From Limosilactobacillus rudii (GTDB lineage Bacteria; Bacillota; Bacilli; Lactobacillales; Lactobacillaceae): DNA of 64,000 bases. The number at the start of each line of letters is the position of its first letter. The first letter of the stretch is position 1. A model generated the notes under the pieces. That model had not been told where the DNA came from. It saw only the letters and a program-made list of their open reading frames with translations, and made no database searches. Both the position numbers and the translations under genes were made by a program. Shown one piece after another: positions 50,859-58,983 of the stretch. The stretch spans positions 1 through 64,000 of the forward strand of contig NZ_JACIVB010000042.1 of NCBI RefSeq assembly GCF_014145455.1, given 5' to 3'.

Positions 50859-51300
50859 TTTTTATTATACTGGCTGTTCAGGTATTGAGCAATTTTTCTA
50901 TCAATCACTGCAACATTTCCCACCTTCACAAAATAAATATTTCCCAGGAAATATTTACCCTCTACCACCTTTAAACCAGTAGAGACCCAAAATGCTTATC
51001 GGAGTTACATTTTGGGTCTCCAGACATCCGTATGGAGGTGGGAAGAAAGGCCTACTAGTTTTTTGTTATGGTAACTTATCTATCTGCTTAATACGAGGAA
51101 CTTAAGCTTATCATTATAGGTTTGTTGTAGATATGGCCACTAATTACTTTTAGCTCAATATACTTTTTGAGAAACTAAAATGTTTCATGTGGAGTGGGGT
51201 GTTGGTAATCTTTATGCAAAAAGTCTAATTAACGTACTTCAAAGTAGTTTTATTATGAGAAGATGTTTGTTAATTTCGGCCTTCTATCTTTCCACGCCTT
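50859..51300 (-). ncRNA. Structured gene-free region upstream of the small RNA
   Basis: No gene is seen from 50528 to 51489. The minus strand has a promoter TTGCTA (51325-51330), 17 bp, TATACT (51302-51307) leading into hairpins: TTTTAG..CTCAA / TTGAG..CTAAAA (51149-51180), GCTTAA/TTAAGC (51086-51107), and a 13-bp perfect GAGACCCAAAATG/CATTTTGGGTCTC (50982-51020). AGGTGGGAA at 51036-51044 can pair with TTCCCACCT at 50917-50925 (9 bp) or, in part, with CCACCT at 50965-50970. Class not recognised. Confidence 0.45.
50939..50952. other. Candidate Noc-binding site 2
   Basis: ATTTCCCAGGAAAT, identical in its 14-bp core to the site at 34990 and one base from the Bacillus Noc consensus. The palindrome extends to 22 bp here (50935-50956). 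It may instead be a hairpin of the structured region around it. Confidence 0.5.
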
Positions 51301-51489
51301 TAGTATAATCTCCTCCCAGTTAAATAGCAAACAAACAGCGTCATATCAGCATTTGCGGCGGTTTACTTATCAGACAAAAGTGCCTTATATATTACTTTTT
51401 TTCTTCCTCTTAAACTAATCTTTTCTAAATGCAAAAGAAAAAGGCGGAGAAAAATGCAAAAGTTTTTCTTCACCTAAATCTTCATTAGA

Positions 51490-52839
51490 TTATTTCTTCT
51501 TTTTTAAAAATCCATAACCATAAGCGAGTAATGCAAAAATAATAATTGAAAGAATAAGCGGGATCCGTGTTGAATCAATGAATAAGAGGATCACTAATAC
51601 TGCTAGGAAGAATATAATTGTAATCCAGCTAGTAATTGGGTAACCAGGCATCTTAAAGTCAGCTACTCCCTTTGGATTCTGCTTTCGATACTTAATGTGA
51701 GCTACCATGATAATAATCCACGTAAAGATAAACGTAATCGTTGAAATTCCAGCAATGACATCAAAAATTCCTGCTGGCATAATGTAATTTAAAACCACCG
51801 TAATAAACAAAATTAATGATGAGAACGTTAAGGCTTTGTTTGGAACTGCCTTAGCACTTAATTCACCAAATCGCTTAGGTGCATTACCGCTTCGGGATAA
51901 TGAGTATAACGAACGACTTGTACTAAAAATAGCACTATTAGTAGCTGACATTGCAGCCGTTAATACCACGAAGTTCAAAATAGCCGCTGCTCCTGGTACC
52001 CCAATTGCCGCAAAAACTTGAACAAATGGACTTGATGTCGTCTTAATCTGGAACCACGGATAAATCGCCATCATCGCTATCATCGAACCGATATAAAACA
52101 AACCGATCCGTACTGGCAAAGTATTAATTGCCTTTGGAATATCTTTTTGTGGATTCTTAGTCTCTCCGGCAGTTAAACCAACCATTTCAATCCCTACAAA
52201 GGCAAACACAACCATTTGAAATGACATTAAGAAGCCCATTGGTCCCGTTGGAAAGAATCCACCATGATTAACCAAATTGGCTAAAGTAACAGTTCGTCCT
52301 TCAACATGCCCATGCATTACAAGTAATACAACCCCCACAGCAATTAATGCTAAGATCGCAATTACTTTAATCATTGAGAACCAGCTTTCTAGTTCGCCAA
52401 ATAAACCAACGTTAACCATATTTACAAGCATCAATAAAATAACGATAATCAGTGGTCCAACCCACTGCGGCAAGCTCGGAAACCAGTACTTTAAGTAAAT
52501 TCCCGTAGCTGTTAAGTCAGCCATAGCAAGAGTCAGCCAACAAGCCCAATACATCCAACCAGCTACAAACTCCATCCGATCACCAAGATATTCCTTAACT
52601 GCATCAATAAACGAATGCTTCGATGTATCAGCTAAAATTAATTCTCCTAGTGCCCGCATCATAAAGAAGCAAAAGATACCGACGATCAGGTATGAAAGAA
52701 TGATTGCCGGACCCGCTTGATGGATAGCCGTCCCAGAACCAAGGAAAAGACCGGTCCCGATAGCTCCACCAATAGCAATCATCGTCACATGGCGACTTTT
52801 TAGCGATCGTTCTAACTTCTGTTGTTGTTTTTCGTCCAT
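51490..52839 (-). CDS. Amino acid permease (APC superfamily, AAT family)
   Basis: 449-aa, 12-helix proton-coupled amino acid importer. The opening SRHVTMIAIGGAIGTGLFLGSG and the FAFVGIEMVGLTAGETKNPQ segment after helix 6 are diagnostic of the AAT group. Substrate not readable from the sequence. The T-box leader means it responds to one uncharged tRNA, so it most likely imports that tRNA's amino acid. Confidence 0.93.
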   Translation of the reverse strand: MDEKQQQKLERSLKSRHVTMIAIGGAIGTGLFLGSGTAIHQAGPAIILSYLIVGIFCFFMMRALGELILADTSKHSFIDAVKEYLGDRMEFVAGWMYWACWLTLAMADLTATGIYLKYWFPSLPQWVGPLIIVILLMLVNMVNVGLFGELESWFSMIKVIAILALIAVGVVLLVMHGHVEGRTVTLANLVNHGGFFPTGPMGFLMSFQMVVFAFVGIEMVGLTAGETKNPQKDIPKAINTLPVRIGLFYIGSMIAMMAIYPWFQIKTTSSPFVQVFAAIGVPGAAAILNFVVLTAAMSATNSAIFSTSRSLYSLSRSGNAPKRFGELSAKAVPNKALTFSSLILFITVVLNYIMPAGIFDVIAGISTITFIFTWIIIMVAHIKYRKQNPKGVADFKMPGYPITSWITIIFFLAVLVILLFIDSTRIPLILSIIIFALLAYGYGFLKKKK

Positions 52840-52870
52840 AATATGCCTCCTTAAAAATTTTAATTAATAA

Positions 52871-52884
52871 CAAAAACGTTTTCA
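52871..52884. promoter_or_regulatory. cre-like site between T-box and permease
   Basis: CAAAAACGTTTTCA matches cre at 12 of 14 positions. Lying between T-box terminator and start codon, it would act as a roadblock if used. Low confidence. Confidence 0.3.
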
Positions 52885-52894
52885 CAAGCAAAGA

Positions 52895-53085
52895 AAAACG
52901 CCTCTGGTAATTAATACCAGGGACGTCTTTAACGCGGTTCCACCCATTTTTATAGCTCTGCGCTACCTCTCAGTCGATAAGGAAACCACTCCATTTTAAA
53001 CGCTCATGCCATTTAATTGGATCCAGCTTTCAGCAAGTGCTAGATTCTCTGTCAACCAATTATTAGAAGTTACTCATTATTATAA
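52895..53085 (-). promoter_or_regulatory. T-box leader of the amino acid permease
   Basis: Minus strand GGGTGGAACCGCGTTAAAGA is the T-box core, followed by a terminator (ACGTCCCTGGTATTAATTACCAGAGGCGT type hairpin, about 52895-52928) and T-rich tail. Stem I with AGAGAATCTAGC/GCTGGAT is unusually short. The specifier cannot be assigned safely; AUC and AUU are both near the expected place. Confidence 0.8.
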
Positions 53086-53134
53086 TGATTATCCTAGCTT
53101 TGTCAAATTTAAATTTCTGATAGTCAGCCGATAA

Positions 53135-53878
53135 CTAAACATTCAATACTTTATCCAAGAAGTTCTTCGTATCTGGATGTTGCGGATGATCAAAAATCTC
53201 TTCTGGCGTTCCCTGTTCACGAATATCGCCATTATGGAAAAAGACTACCCGATCTGCTACCTGCTTGGCAAAGCCCATCTCATGGGTAACAACGATCATC
53301 GTCATCCCTTCTTGTGCTAACCGTTTCATTACCCCGAGTACATCTCCCACCATCTCAGGATCAAGCGCACTTGTTGGTTCATCAAACAGCATTACATCCG
53401 GTTTCATTGCCAGTGCCCGGGCAATTGCCACCCGCTGTTTTTGACCACCAGAAAGCTTAACAGGATTTGCAGTCGCTTTATCTTGCAAACCGACCAGGTC
53501 AAGATAGTGCATCGCTGCCTCTTGGGCTTCCGCCTTGGTCATTTTTCCTAATTGAACTGGTGCTAAAGTTATATTTTCTAGTACATTCATATTAGGAAAC
53601 AAATTGAAGTGTTGGAAGACCATTCCAATATTTTCGCGAATCTTATTAATATTTACCTGTGGATCCGCAATATCATAGCCATCAACGTAAATATGACCGC
53701 TATTCGGTTCTTCAAGTTTATTGATACACCGTAGAAAAGTACTTTTTCCAGAACCAGACGGGCCAATCATACAAACTACTTCATTATTTTTAACATCCAG
53801 GTTGATTCCTTTAAGAACGTCATTGCTGCCATAGCTCTTATGCAGGTCTTTTACTTGTATTTTATAATGTTTATCCAT
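53135..53878 (-). CDS. Amino acid ABC transporter ATP-binding protein (GlnQ-like)
   Basis: 247-aa polar amino acid ABC ATPase. Walker [10 protein letters not shown] (residues ~39-47), Q-loop [17 protein letters not shown], signature [15 protein letters not shown], Walker [20 protein letters not shown] and H-loop VTHEMGFA. Immediately follows the fused binding-protein/permease gene (1 bp), forming a two-gene importer, probably for glutamine, glutamate or a related amino acid. Confidence 0.95.
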   Translation of the reverse strand: MDKHYKIQVKDLHKSYGSNDVLKGINLDVKNNEVVCMIGPSGSGKSTFLRCINKLEEPNSGHIYVDGYDIADPQVNINKIRENIGMVFQHFNLFPNMNVLENITLAPVQLGKMTKAEAQEAAMHYLDLVGLQDKATANPVKLSGGQKQRVAIARALAMKPDVMLFDEPTSALDPEMVGDVLGVMKRLAQEGMTMIVVTHEMGFAKQVADRVVFFHNGDIREQGTPEEIFDHPQHPDTKNFLDKVLNV

Positions 53879-53879
53879 C

Positions 53880-55343
53880 TTAAGCCATCCTCTTTTGTAC
53901 GTAGTTTGATAACCATGTCAATAGGGTAATGATGATAATATACATCGTACCGATAATCAGCCACATCTTGAACCCTTCCATATTCTGCGAAATAATAACG
54001 GTCCCGGTTTGGGTTAATTCCATGACCCCGATTGCTGAAAGAATCGACGTATCCTTTAAGGTAATAATGAATTGGTTAACCAGTGAAGGAACCATTAATT
54101 TAAATCCTTGCGGTGCGATAACTTTAATCAAAGCTTTACTATAAGGCAAACCTAGACTGCGAGCAGCTTCCCACTGGCCAATATTTACCGCTTCAAAGCC
54201 ACCCTTGACAATCGCACCGATGTAGGCACCTTCATCTAAGGTCAAGGTTAAGACGCCGGCTAAAAATAGTGGTACTTTATGACCAATCACATTTGGTACC
54301 CCCATGTAAATAAAGAAAGCTAACACAATCATTGGAATACCACGGAAGATGTAAATCAAAATACTTGATACTGCATTAGCAAATTTATTTTGGACAATTC
54401 CTAGAATCCCCAGAATTACCCCAAAAATCATTGCAAAGATAATTCCAACTATCGTCAATTCAATCGTCATCCATAAACCACGAAGCAATGCTGGATAATT
54501 AGCCTTAATCAAGCCTATGATCGTCCGACTTGCAGCATTATTTTTCGTTGTCTTATCACTCTTAGTATACTTATTGACAATTTGATTCATTTGACCAGTA
54601 TCTTTCAACCATTTAATTCCGGCATTCATTTTCTTCTGTAGTTCAAGGTTTTTACCTTTTTGGAATCCAACGGCAACTGGTTGGGCATCAATCGGCTTTT
54701 TAGTGACAATCTTAAGAGGAACGCCTTCCTTAATTCCGTATTCCAAAACTGGTCCATCATCAAAAGTAGCGGCAGTATTACCAGTTTTAACATCATTCCA
54801 CATTGTATTTGATGCATCAAAGTAGCGAATTTTATAACCATACTTTTTTTGATTTTTCTTTAGAAAAAGAGCAGCACTTGTTCCTGATTTTGCAGAAACC
54901 GTCTTGCCTTTTAGTTGCTTCAATGACTTAATATTACTATCCTTGGCAACTGCCATTTCAACCCCATCAGTATAGTAAGGGGTTGAAAAGTCGTATTTTT
55001 CTTTTCGTTCCTTAGTAACACTCATTCCGGCAATTACTGCATCAACTTGCCCCGACTCTAAGGCTTGCAGGTCACCGTTAAAGCTCATCGGCTTCAATTC
55101 ATATTTAAAATGCTCATGCTTAGCAATTTTTTTGAGCATTTCAATTTCAATTCCCGGATTCTTTCCTGAGTAACCGCCCTTACTATCTTGAATTTCAAAC
55201 GGTTCAAACGTATTGTTAGTCGCAAATGTATATGTAGGTTCATCGGCAGACACCTGCTGAGGTTCAATCATTTGCCACCCTACTACAATTCCTAGAACTG
55301 CAACTATGGTGGTAATTATGTTTTTCCATTTGCCGCTTTGCAT
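53880..55343 (-). CDS. Fused substrate-binding protein/permease of amino acid ABC transporter (GlnPH-like)
   Basis: 487 aa. Signal/anchor segment at residues ~8-30; periplasmic-type SBP domain ~35-265 ([15 protein letters not shown] opening, [24 protein letters not shown]); membrane permease domain ~285-487 with five helices and the EAA loop [21 protein letters not shown]. The SBP is therefore tethered to the outer face. Partner of the downstream ATPase. Confidence 0.94.
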   Translation of the reverse strand: MQSGKWKNIITTIVAVLGIVVGWQMIEPQQVSADEPTYTFATNNTFEPFEIQDSKGGYSGKNPGIEIEMLKKIAKHEHFKYELKPMSFNGDLQALESGQVDAVIAGMSVTKERKEKYDFSTPYYTDGVEMAVAKDSNIKSLKQLKGKTVSAKSGTSAALFLKKNQKKYGYKIRYFDASNTMWNDVKTGNTAATFDDGPVLEYGIKEGVPLKIVTKKPIDAQPVAVGFQKGKNLELQKKMNAGIKWLKDTGQMNQIVNKYTKSDKTTKNNAASRTIIGLIKANYPALLRGLWMTIELTIVGIIFAMIFGVILGILGIVQNKFANAVSSILIYIFRGIPMIVLAFFIYMGVPNVIGHKVPLFLAGVLTLTLDEGAYIGAIVKGGFEAVNIGQWEAARSLGLPYSKALIKVIAPQGFKLMVPSLVNQFIITLKDTSILSAIGVMELTQTGTVIISQNMEGFKMWLIIGTMYIIIITLLTWLSNYVQKRMA

Positions 55344-55655
55344 CTATACCGACTCCCTTTTTAATCAAATTTTAACGTTAATATTACTATACTATCGCTA
55401 GAATTGATTGTTAAGCATTAGCACTTACTCGTGTTCTTTCCTAAGATGACAGCGTTTAAAACAAGAAAAACAAAAGTTAGGTATTAGTCTACCCTTAATT
55501 TTATTAAGTTGTTTTTCATTAATCATTTATAATTATGAGATTTTACTTACTAATGCAAGAAAATACTTGCGATACAGTGAAATTAGACGAACCAGTAATA
55601 AATGCATAGCGATAATCGTTAAACTAAAGCGGCTTAAAGTTAGTTTAAATATACT
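55344..55655. other. Gene-free A/T-rich stretch, nothing recognised
   Basis: About 310 bp between the ABC transporter and YbjQ genes. It must hold the transporter's minus-strand promoter, but I see no convincing consensus promoter, leader RNA or repeat. Confidence 0.4.
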
Positions 55656-55687
55656 AAAGGCCGAGAAAAACATTTTTCTCAGCCTTT
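55656..55687 (-). terminator. Terminator of the ybjQ-like gene / serS unit
   Basis: AAAGGCTGAGAAAAA pairs with TTTTTCTCGGCCTTT (one G-U) around TG on the minus strand. The stem is strong, though the T tract after it is short. Confidence 0.75.
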
Positions 55688-55697
55688 TAATTAGTAT

Positions 55698-56012
55698 TTA
55701 ATCAACAAACCGCACAGCAGTCCCATAGGCAACCACTGATTGCATATCAGTACTGATTGAGCCAGAATCAAACCGCATCATAACGATCGCATCTGCACCC
55801 TTTTGTTTTGCTTGATCTGCCATCCGTGAAATTGCCTTCTCACGAGATTCATGCAACATATTTGTATATGCTTTAATCTCACCACCAACAATATTCTTTA
55901 GCCCCGCACCGATATTGCTCAGTACATTTTTTGACTGCGTGGTTAATCCATATACCTCGCCAATGACTTCATATTGATGCCCGGGAATATTTTCTGTTGT
56001 CGTAATTAACAT
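55698..56012 (-). CDS. YbjQ/UPF0145 family protein
   Basis: 104 aa from the ATG at 56012 (after AGGTGATC). Small domain with [21 protein letters not shown] at the start (quoted in part) and [14 protein letters not shown] near residue 75, typical of YbjQ-like proteins that form pentameric rings; sometimes annotated as heavy-metal-binding, with no confirmed function. Adjacent to serS's stop, so probably co-transcribed with it. Confidence 0.88.
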   Translation of the reverse strand: MLITTTENIPGHQYEVIGEVYGLTTQSKNVLSNIGAGLKNIVGGEIKAYTNMLHESREKAISRMADQAKQKGADAIVMMRFDSGSISTDMQSVVAYGTAVRFVD

Positions 56013-56021
56013 TAGGATCAC

Positions 56022-57329
56022 CTATTTTTTGGCCTTATTACGGAATGGAACAGCATTTTCCTTAGTAATCTTGGTTACCCCATGCATGTATGGTACTAAG
56101 ACTTCTGGAATTGTTACAGAACCATCTTCGTTTTGATAATTTTCTAAAATAGCTGCAACTGTCCGGCCAACCGCTAACCCAGAACCATTTAGCGTGTGAA
56201 CGTACTGAAGCTTACCATTTTCATCCCGGTATTGGGTATGCATCCGTCGTGCTTGGAAGTCTAAACAGTTTGAACAACTTGATACTTCACGGTACTTATT
56301 TTGTGCTGGCATCCATAGTTCAAGGTCATGGGTTTCAGATGCAGTAAAACTCATATCTCCCGTAGTTAAAGTAATAACATGATATGGTAAACCAATCTTC
56401 TTTAAGATATTTTCAGCATTAGCCGTCATCTTTTCGAGTTCATCCCATGAATTTTCCGGCTTAGTGTATTTAACCATTTCAACCTTATTAAATTGATGCA
56501 TCCGGATTAATCCACGAGTATCCCGACCAGCTGCCCCTGCTTCAGAACGGAAACATGGCGTTAATGCCGTAACATAAACTGGTAACTCTTCAGTAGGAAT
56601 TACTTCTCCACGATAGTAATTAGTCAATGGAACTTCAGCTGTTGGAATCAAAGTCATATCTTCTCCATTAACTTGGTAAACGCCTTCCTTAAACTTAGGG
56701 AACTGACCGGTACCGTACATTGAAGCAGCGTTAACGATATATGGCGGAATTACTTCCGTATAACCATCAGCCATGTGTTCATCTAGCATAAAGTTGTAAA
56801 CTGCCCGTTCAAGTTGAGCACCGAGACCAAGGTAGTAAACAAACCGTGCGCCAGAAACCTTACCGGCACGATCGAAATCCAAAATACCAAGATTTTCACC
56901 AATATCCCAGTGATGCTTTGGTTCAAAGTCAAAGTCGCGAATTTTACCAACCTTACGAAGTTCAACAGCACCATCTTCTGTCAAACTAACCGGTACGCCA
57001 TCATGAGGAATATTTGGCAAGTGGGCCATTTTATCGTGTAATTCAGCATCATTTTTTTCAACTTCTTCATCTAATGCCTTAATCTTGTCACCAAGTTCAC
57101 GAGTTTCCTTAATCGCTTCATCGGCTGATTCACCATTCCGCTTAGCTTCACCGATTTTCTTTGATGCTTCATTTCGCTGAGCCTTCATTGTCTCTGTCTG
57201 TTGAAGTAATTCCCGACGCTTCTTATCAAGTGTAATCACTTCATCGATTTCTTCAGGCTTAACACCCCGCGTAGCTAATTTTTGCTTATAAAATTCGGGG
57301 TCTTGACGAATCTTTTTAATATCTAACAT
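56022..57329 (-). CDS. serS: Serine--tRNA ligase
   Basis: Class II synthetase for tRNA-Ser. 435 aa: N-terminal coiled-coil arm (residues ~25-100, [20 protein letters not shown]) that grips the tRNA variable arm; motif 2 in [20 protein letters not shown] near 260; motif 3 [20 protein letters not shown] near 385. Preceded by a serine T-box. Confidence 0.97.
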   Translation of the reverse strand: MLDIKKIRQDPEFYKQKLATRGVKPEEIDEVITLDKKRRELLQQTETMKAQRNEASKKIGEAKRNGESADEAIKETRELGDKIKALDEEVEKNDAELHDKMAHLPNIPHDGVPVSLTEDGAVELRKVGKIRDFDFEPKHHWDIGENLGILDFDRAGKVSGARFVYYLGLGAQLERAVYNFMLDEHMADGYTEVIPPYIVNAASMYGTGQFPKFKEGVYQVNGEDMTLIPTAEVPLTNYYRGEVIPTEELPVYVTALTPCFRSEAGAAGRDTRGLIRMHQFNKVEMVKYTKPENSWDELEKMTANAENILKKIGLPYHVITLTTGDMSFTASETHDLELWMPAQNKYREVSSCSNCLDFQARRMHTQYRDENGKLQYVHTLNGSGLAVGRTVAAILENYQNEDGSVTIPEVLVPYMHGVTKITKENAVPFRNKAKK

Positions 57330-57349
57330 TGAATATCCTCCTAATATAT

Positions 57350-57585
57350 AAAAAGAGCCACTCCATCCTCAATATTTTGGGACGAAATGGCTCTCAGTTC
57401 CGCGGTACCACCCAAGTTTGACTAAATAGTCACCCTCGAAGTAGATAACGGCTACTAACCGTGCGGAATTACCCGCCCACATATTTATGCACCGGAGTTT
57501 CGGTCAACAACTCGCACCACCCGCTGTCTCTCTAAATGACCTACTTGAAATGCATTCGTGTTTCTTATTCTGCACTTATCTTATT
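57350..57585 (-). promoter_or_regulatory. T-box leader of serS (probable Ser specifier UCC)
   Basis: Minus strand GGGTGGTACCGCGGAACTGAGAG is the T-box antiterminator core (quoted GGGTGGTACCGCGG), followed by a terminator hairpin GAGAGCCATTTCG..GATGGAG region before serS. Stem I has AGAGAGACAGCGGGTGGTGCGAG and a specifier region GAAACTCCGGTG whose triplet UCC encodes serine. Confidence 0.88.
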
Positions 57586-57623
57586 ACACTTTTTCCAATT
57601 TATCAATTGAATTTTATTTAAAA

Positions 57624-58515
57624 CAAAAAAGGATTTTCATCTCTCAGAAAATCCTTTTTTGGTTAGTTTACGCACAACTAACTTTGATGATAAGTCCACC
57701 ATTCAACATTAAAACTTACCATCAAGCGGCTTACATTATAGCAGGCTTAGCACATTAGCCATACTATCGTAATTCTGTGCCGACTTTTGCGGGTATCACC
57801 AGTATCCTTAACTAATGTTATGTGTACCGTCGGACCGAAACATAATTAATAGTCAAAACAATATTTACTCAGTAGCAGCTACATTTACACAATAAAGATA
57901 AAATACTATTCGCTTAATGCTGTTGGCGTAGACAATTAAGCCTGTATTTCAACTTATTCGAGGAAGTAATGCTACCGAAAATTGCTTAAAGTTAAGTATT
58001 CGGGGGTTTCTTATAAGCATTATCTATATCGCCTGACATATTAATTGTGCAACGTTCACTATAATAATGATACCCAATATTATAAGGCGTTAAACCTTAT
58101 CTGTTAGGGAGCGGTGGTAACAACAGGCAATGCACAAAACTGTTGCTAATATATTTATAACTTAACTGTACCACCATTCAGTTAAGTGACAACCACTATT
58201 ACAATTCATCACAAGTAGGCATCGGGGGTCGCCTTTTTAGATGTAATTATAATAGCCTATCCGCCAGTTTATAAGGAACTAGTCCTAAGCCAACTGGCGC
58301 ATACTTGTCACTATCTCTTAGAGTTGTTAAGTCATGCAATAATCACTTGTGTATAAATAAAAGGTGAAAACTCTTCAAGATAAGTAGTAACCTGCACATG
58401 ATCACTACCAGGTTGCATTCTATCTGTGGTTGTCGTCCAGATGAACGTCGTTGCCTGTTGGCAAGATGCAACCATCCCTAATTAAATTGGGCGGCCAAAC
58501 CAGCGGTTGTTTTTA
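57624..58515 (-). ncRNA. Candidate giant structured RNA (GOLLD/ROOL-like in character)
   Basis: About 890 nt with no gene. Minus-strand helices: 58411-58418/58466-58473 (GGTTGCAT/ATGCAACC) enclosing TTGCC/GGCAA and CGTTC/GGACG hairpins; 58384-58392/58400-58408; 58262-58269/58292-58299; 58196-58201/58250-58255 with inner CATC/GATG and AGGC/GCCT; 58160-58168/58179-58187; 58119-58126/58140-58147; 58082-58087/58095-58100; 57983-57988/58014-58019; 57912-57918/57935-57941; 57684-57695/57714-57725; 57662-57668/57676-57682. Loop 58169-58175 pairs with 58113-58119 (7 bp). Several helices need G-U pairs that exist only on the minus strand. Ends at a strong terminator (57625-57660). Class not confirmed. 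Confidence 0.72.
57625..57660 (-). terminator. Strong terminator of the structured RNA
   Basis: AAAAAAGGATTTTC pairs perfectly with GAAAATCCTTTTTT (14 bp, 8-nt loop). On the minus strand it directly follows the last RNA helix and precedes the serS promoter/T-box. Confidence 0.9.
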
Positions 58516-58845
58516 AAACAATTATTTTTAAGCTAAAAATTTCAGTAATTAAATGATAAGCAATTAACTACTTTAAATAATTAACTTTTGAAACAATCAT
58601 TTACTATTAACTTTCAATTGTCATTCTACTACCATCATTGCTTTTTGCAACTCATTTATCAAAAGAAAATTATTATTTTTAATCATCTTTGTCATTAAAG
58701 TGCAGTTATATCAAGGCGTATCGCTATTTTAATAAAATTATTAATTATTCTTATTGCCTGCCATAAATGACAGTTTCATCATATGAATTATAAATTTCAT
58801 AATATCTTTTTATCATCCGATTATCGTTAATCATTTAAAACAACA
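58516..58845. other. A/T-rich spacer between surface protein terminator and structured RNA
   Basis: About 330 bp, very A/T-rich, without a gene. It must hold the structured RNA's promoter; the best minus-strand candidate is TTGATA (58657-58662), 17 bp, AATGAT (58634-58639), which is only a fair match. Confidence 0.35.
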
Positions 58846-58874
58846 AAAGATCCCACTAAAATAGCAGGGTCTTT
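58846..58874 (-). terminator. Terminator of the mucus-binding protein gene
   Basis: Minus strand AAAGACCC pairs with GGGATCTTT (one G-U) around a 13-nt loop, followed by TTGTTGTTTT. Confidence 0.75.
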
Positions 58875-58983
58875 CGCTAATGCGTTGAGTTTGTTGCGGT
58901 AACTTTAGCCACTTCGTCATTGCTTTGGTGTTAAGTCATTAGCAATAAACCTACCTCGTTAATTAACCACAACTCTCCGCATT

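Noticed and set aside
50764-50982. 72-codon open frame on the plus strand
   Set aside because: It overlaps the cre site, the small-RNA terminator and the palindrome; composition is not protein-like and there is no ribosome-binding site.
50982-51020. Insertion-sequence end suggested by the 13-bp inverted repeat
   Set aside because: No transposase, no second copy at a distance and no target duplication; a 13-nt loop makes it an RNA hairpin rather than an IS terminus.
57624-58515. tmRNA, RNase P RNA or 6S RNA as identity of the structured RNA
   Set aside because: Neither the tmRNA end sequences nor the RNase P conserved GAGGAAAGTCC-type core is present, and the length and branching do not fit 6S RNA.
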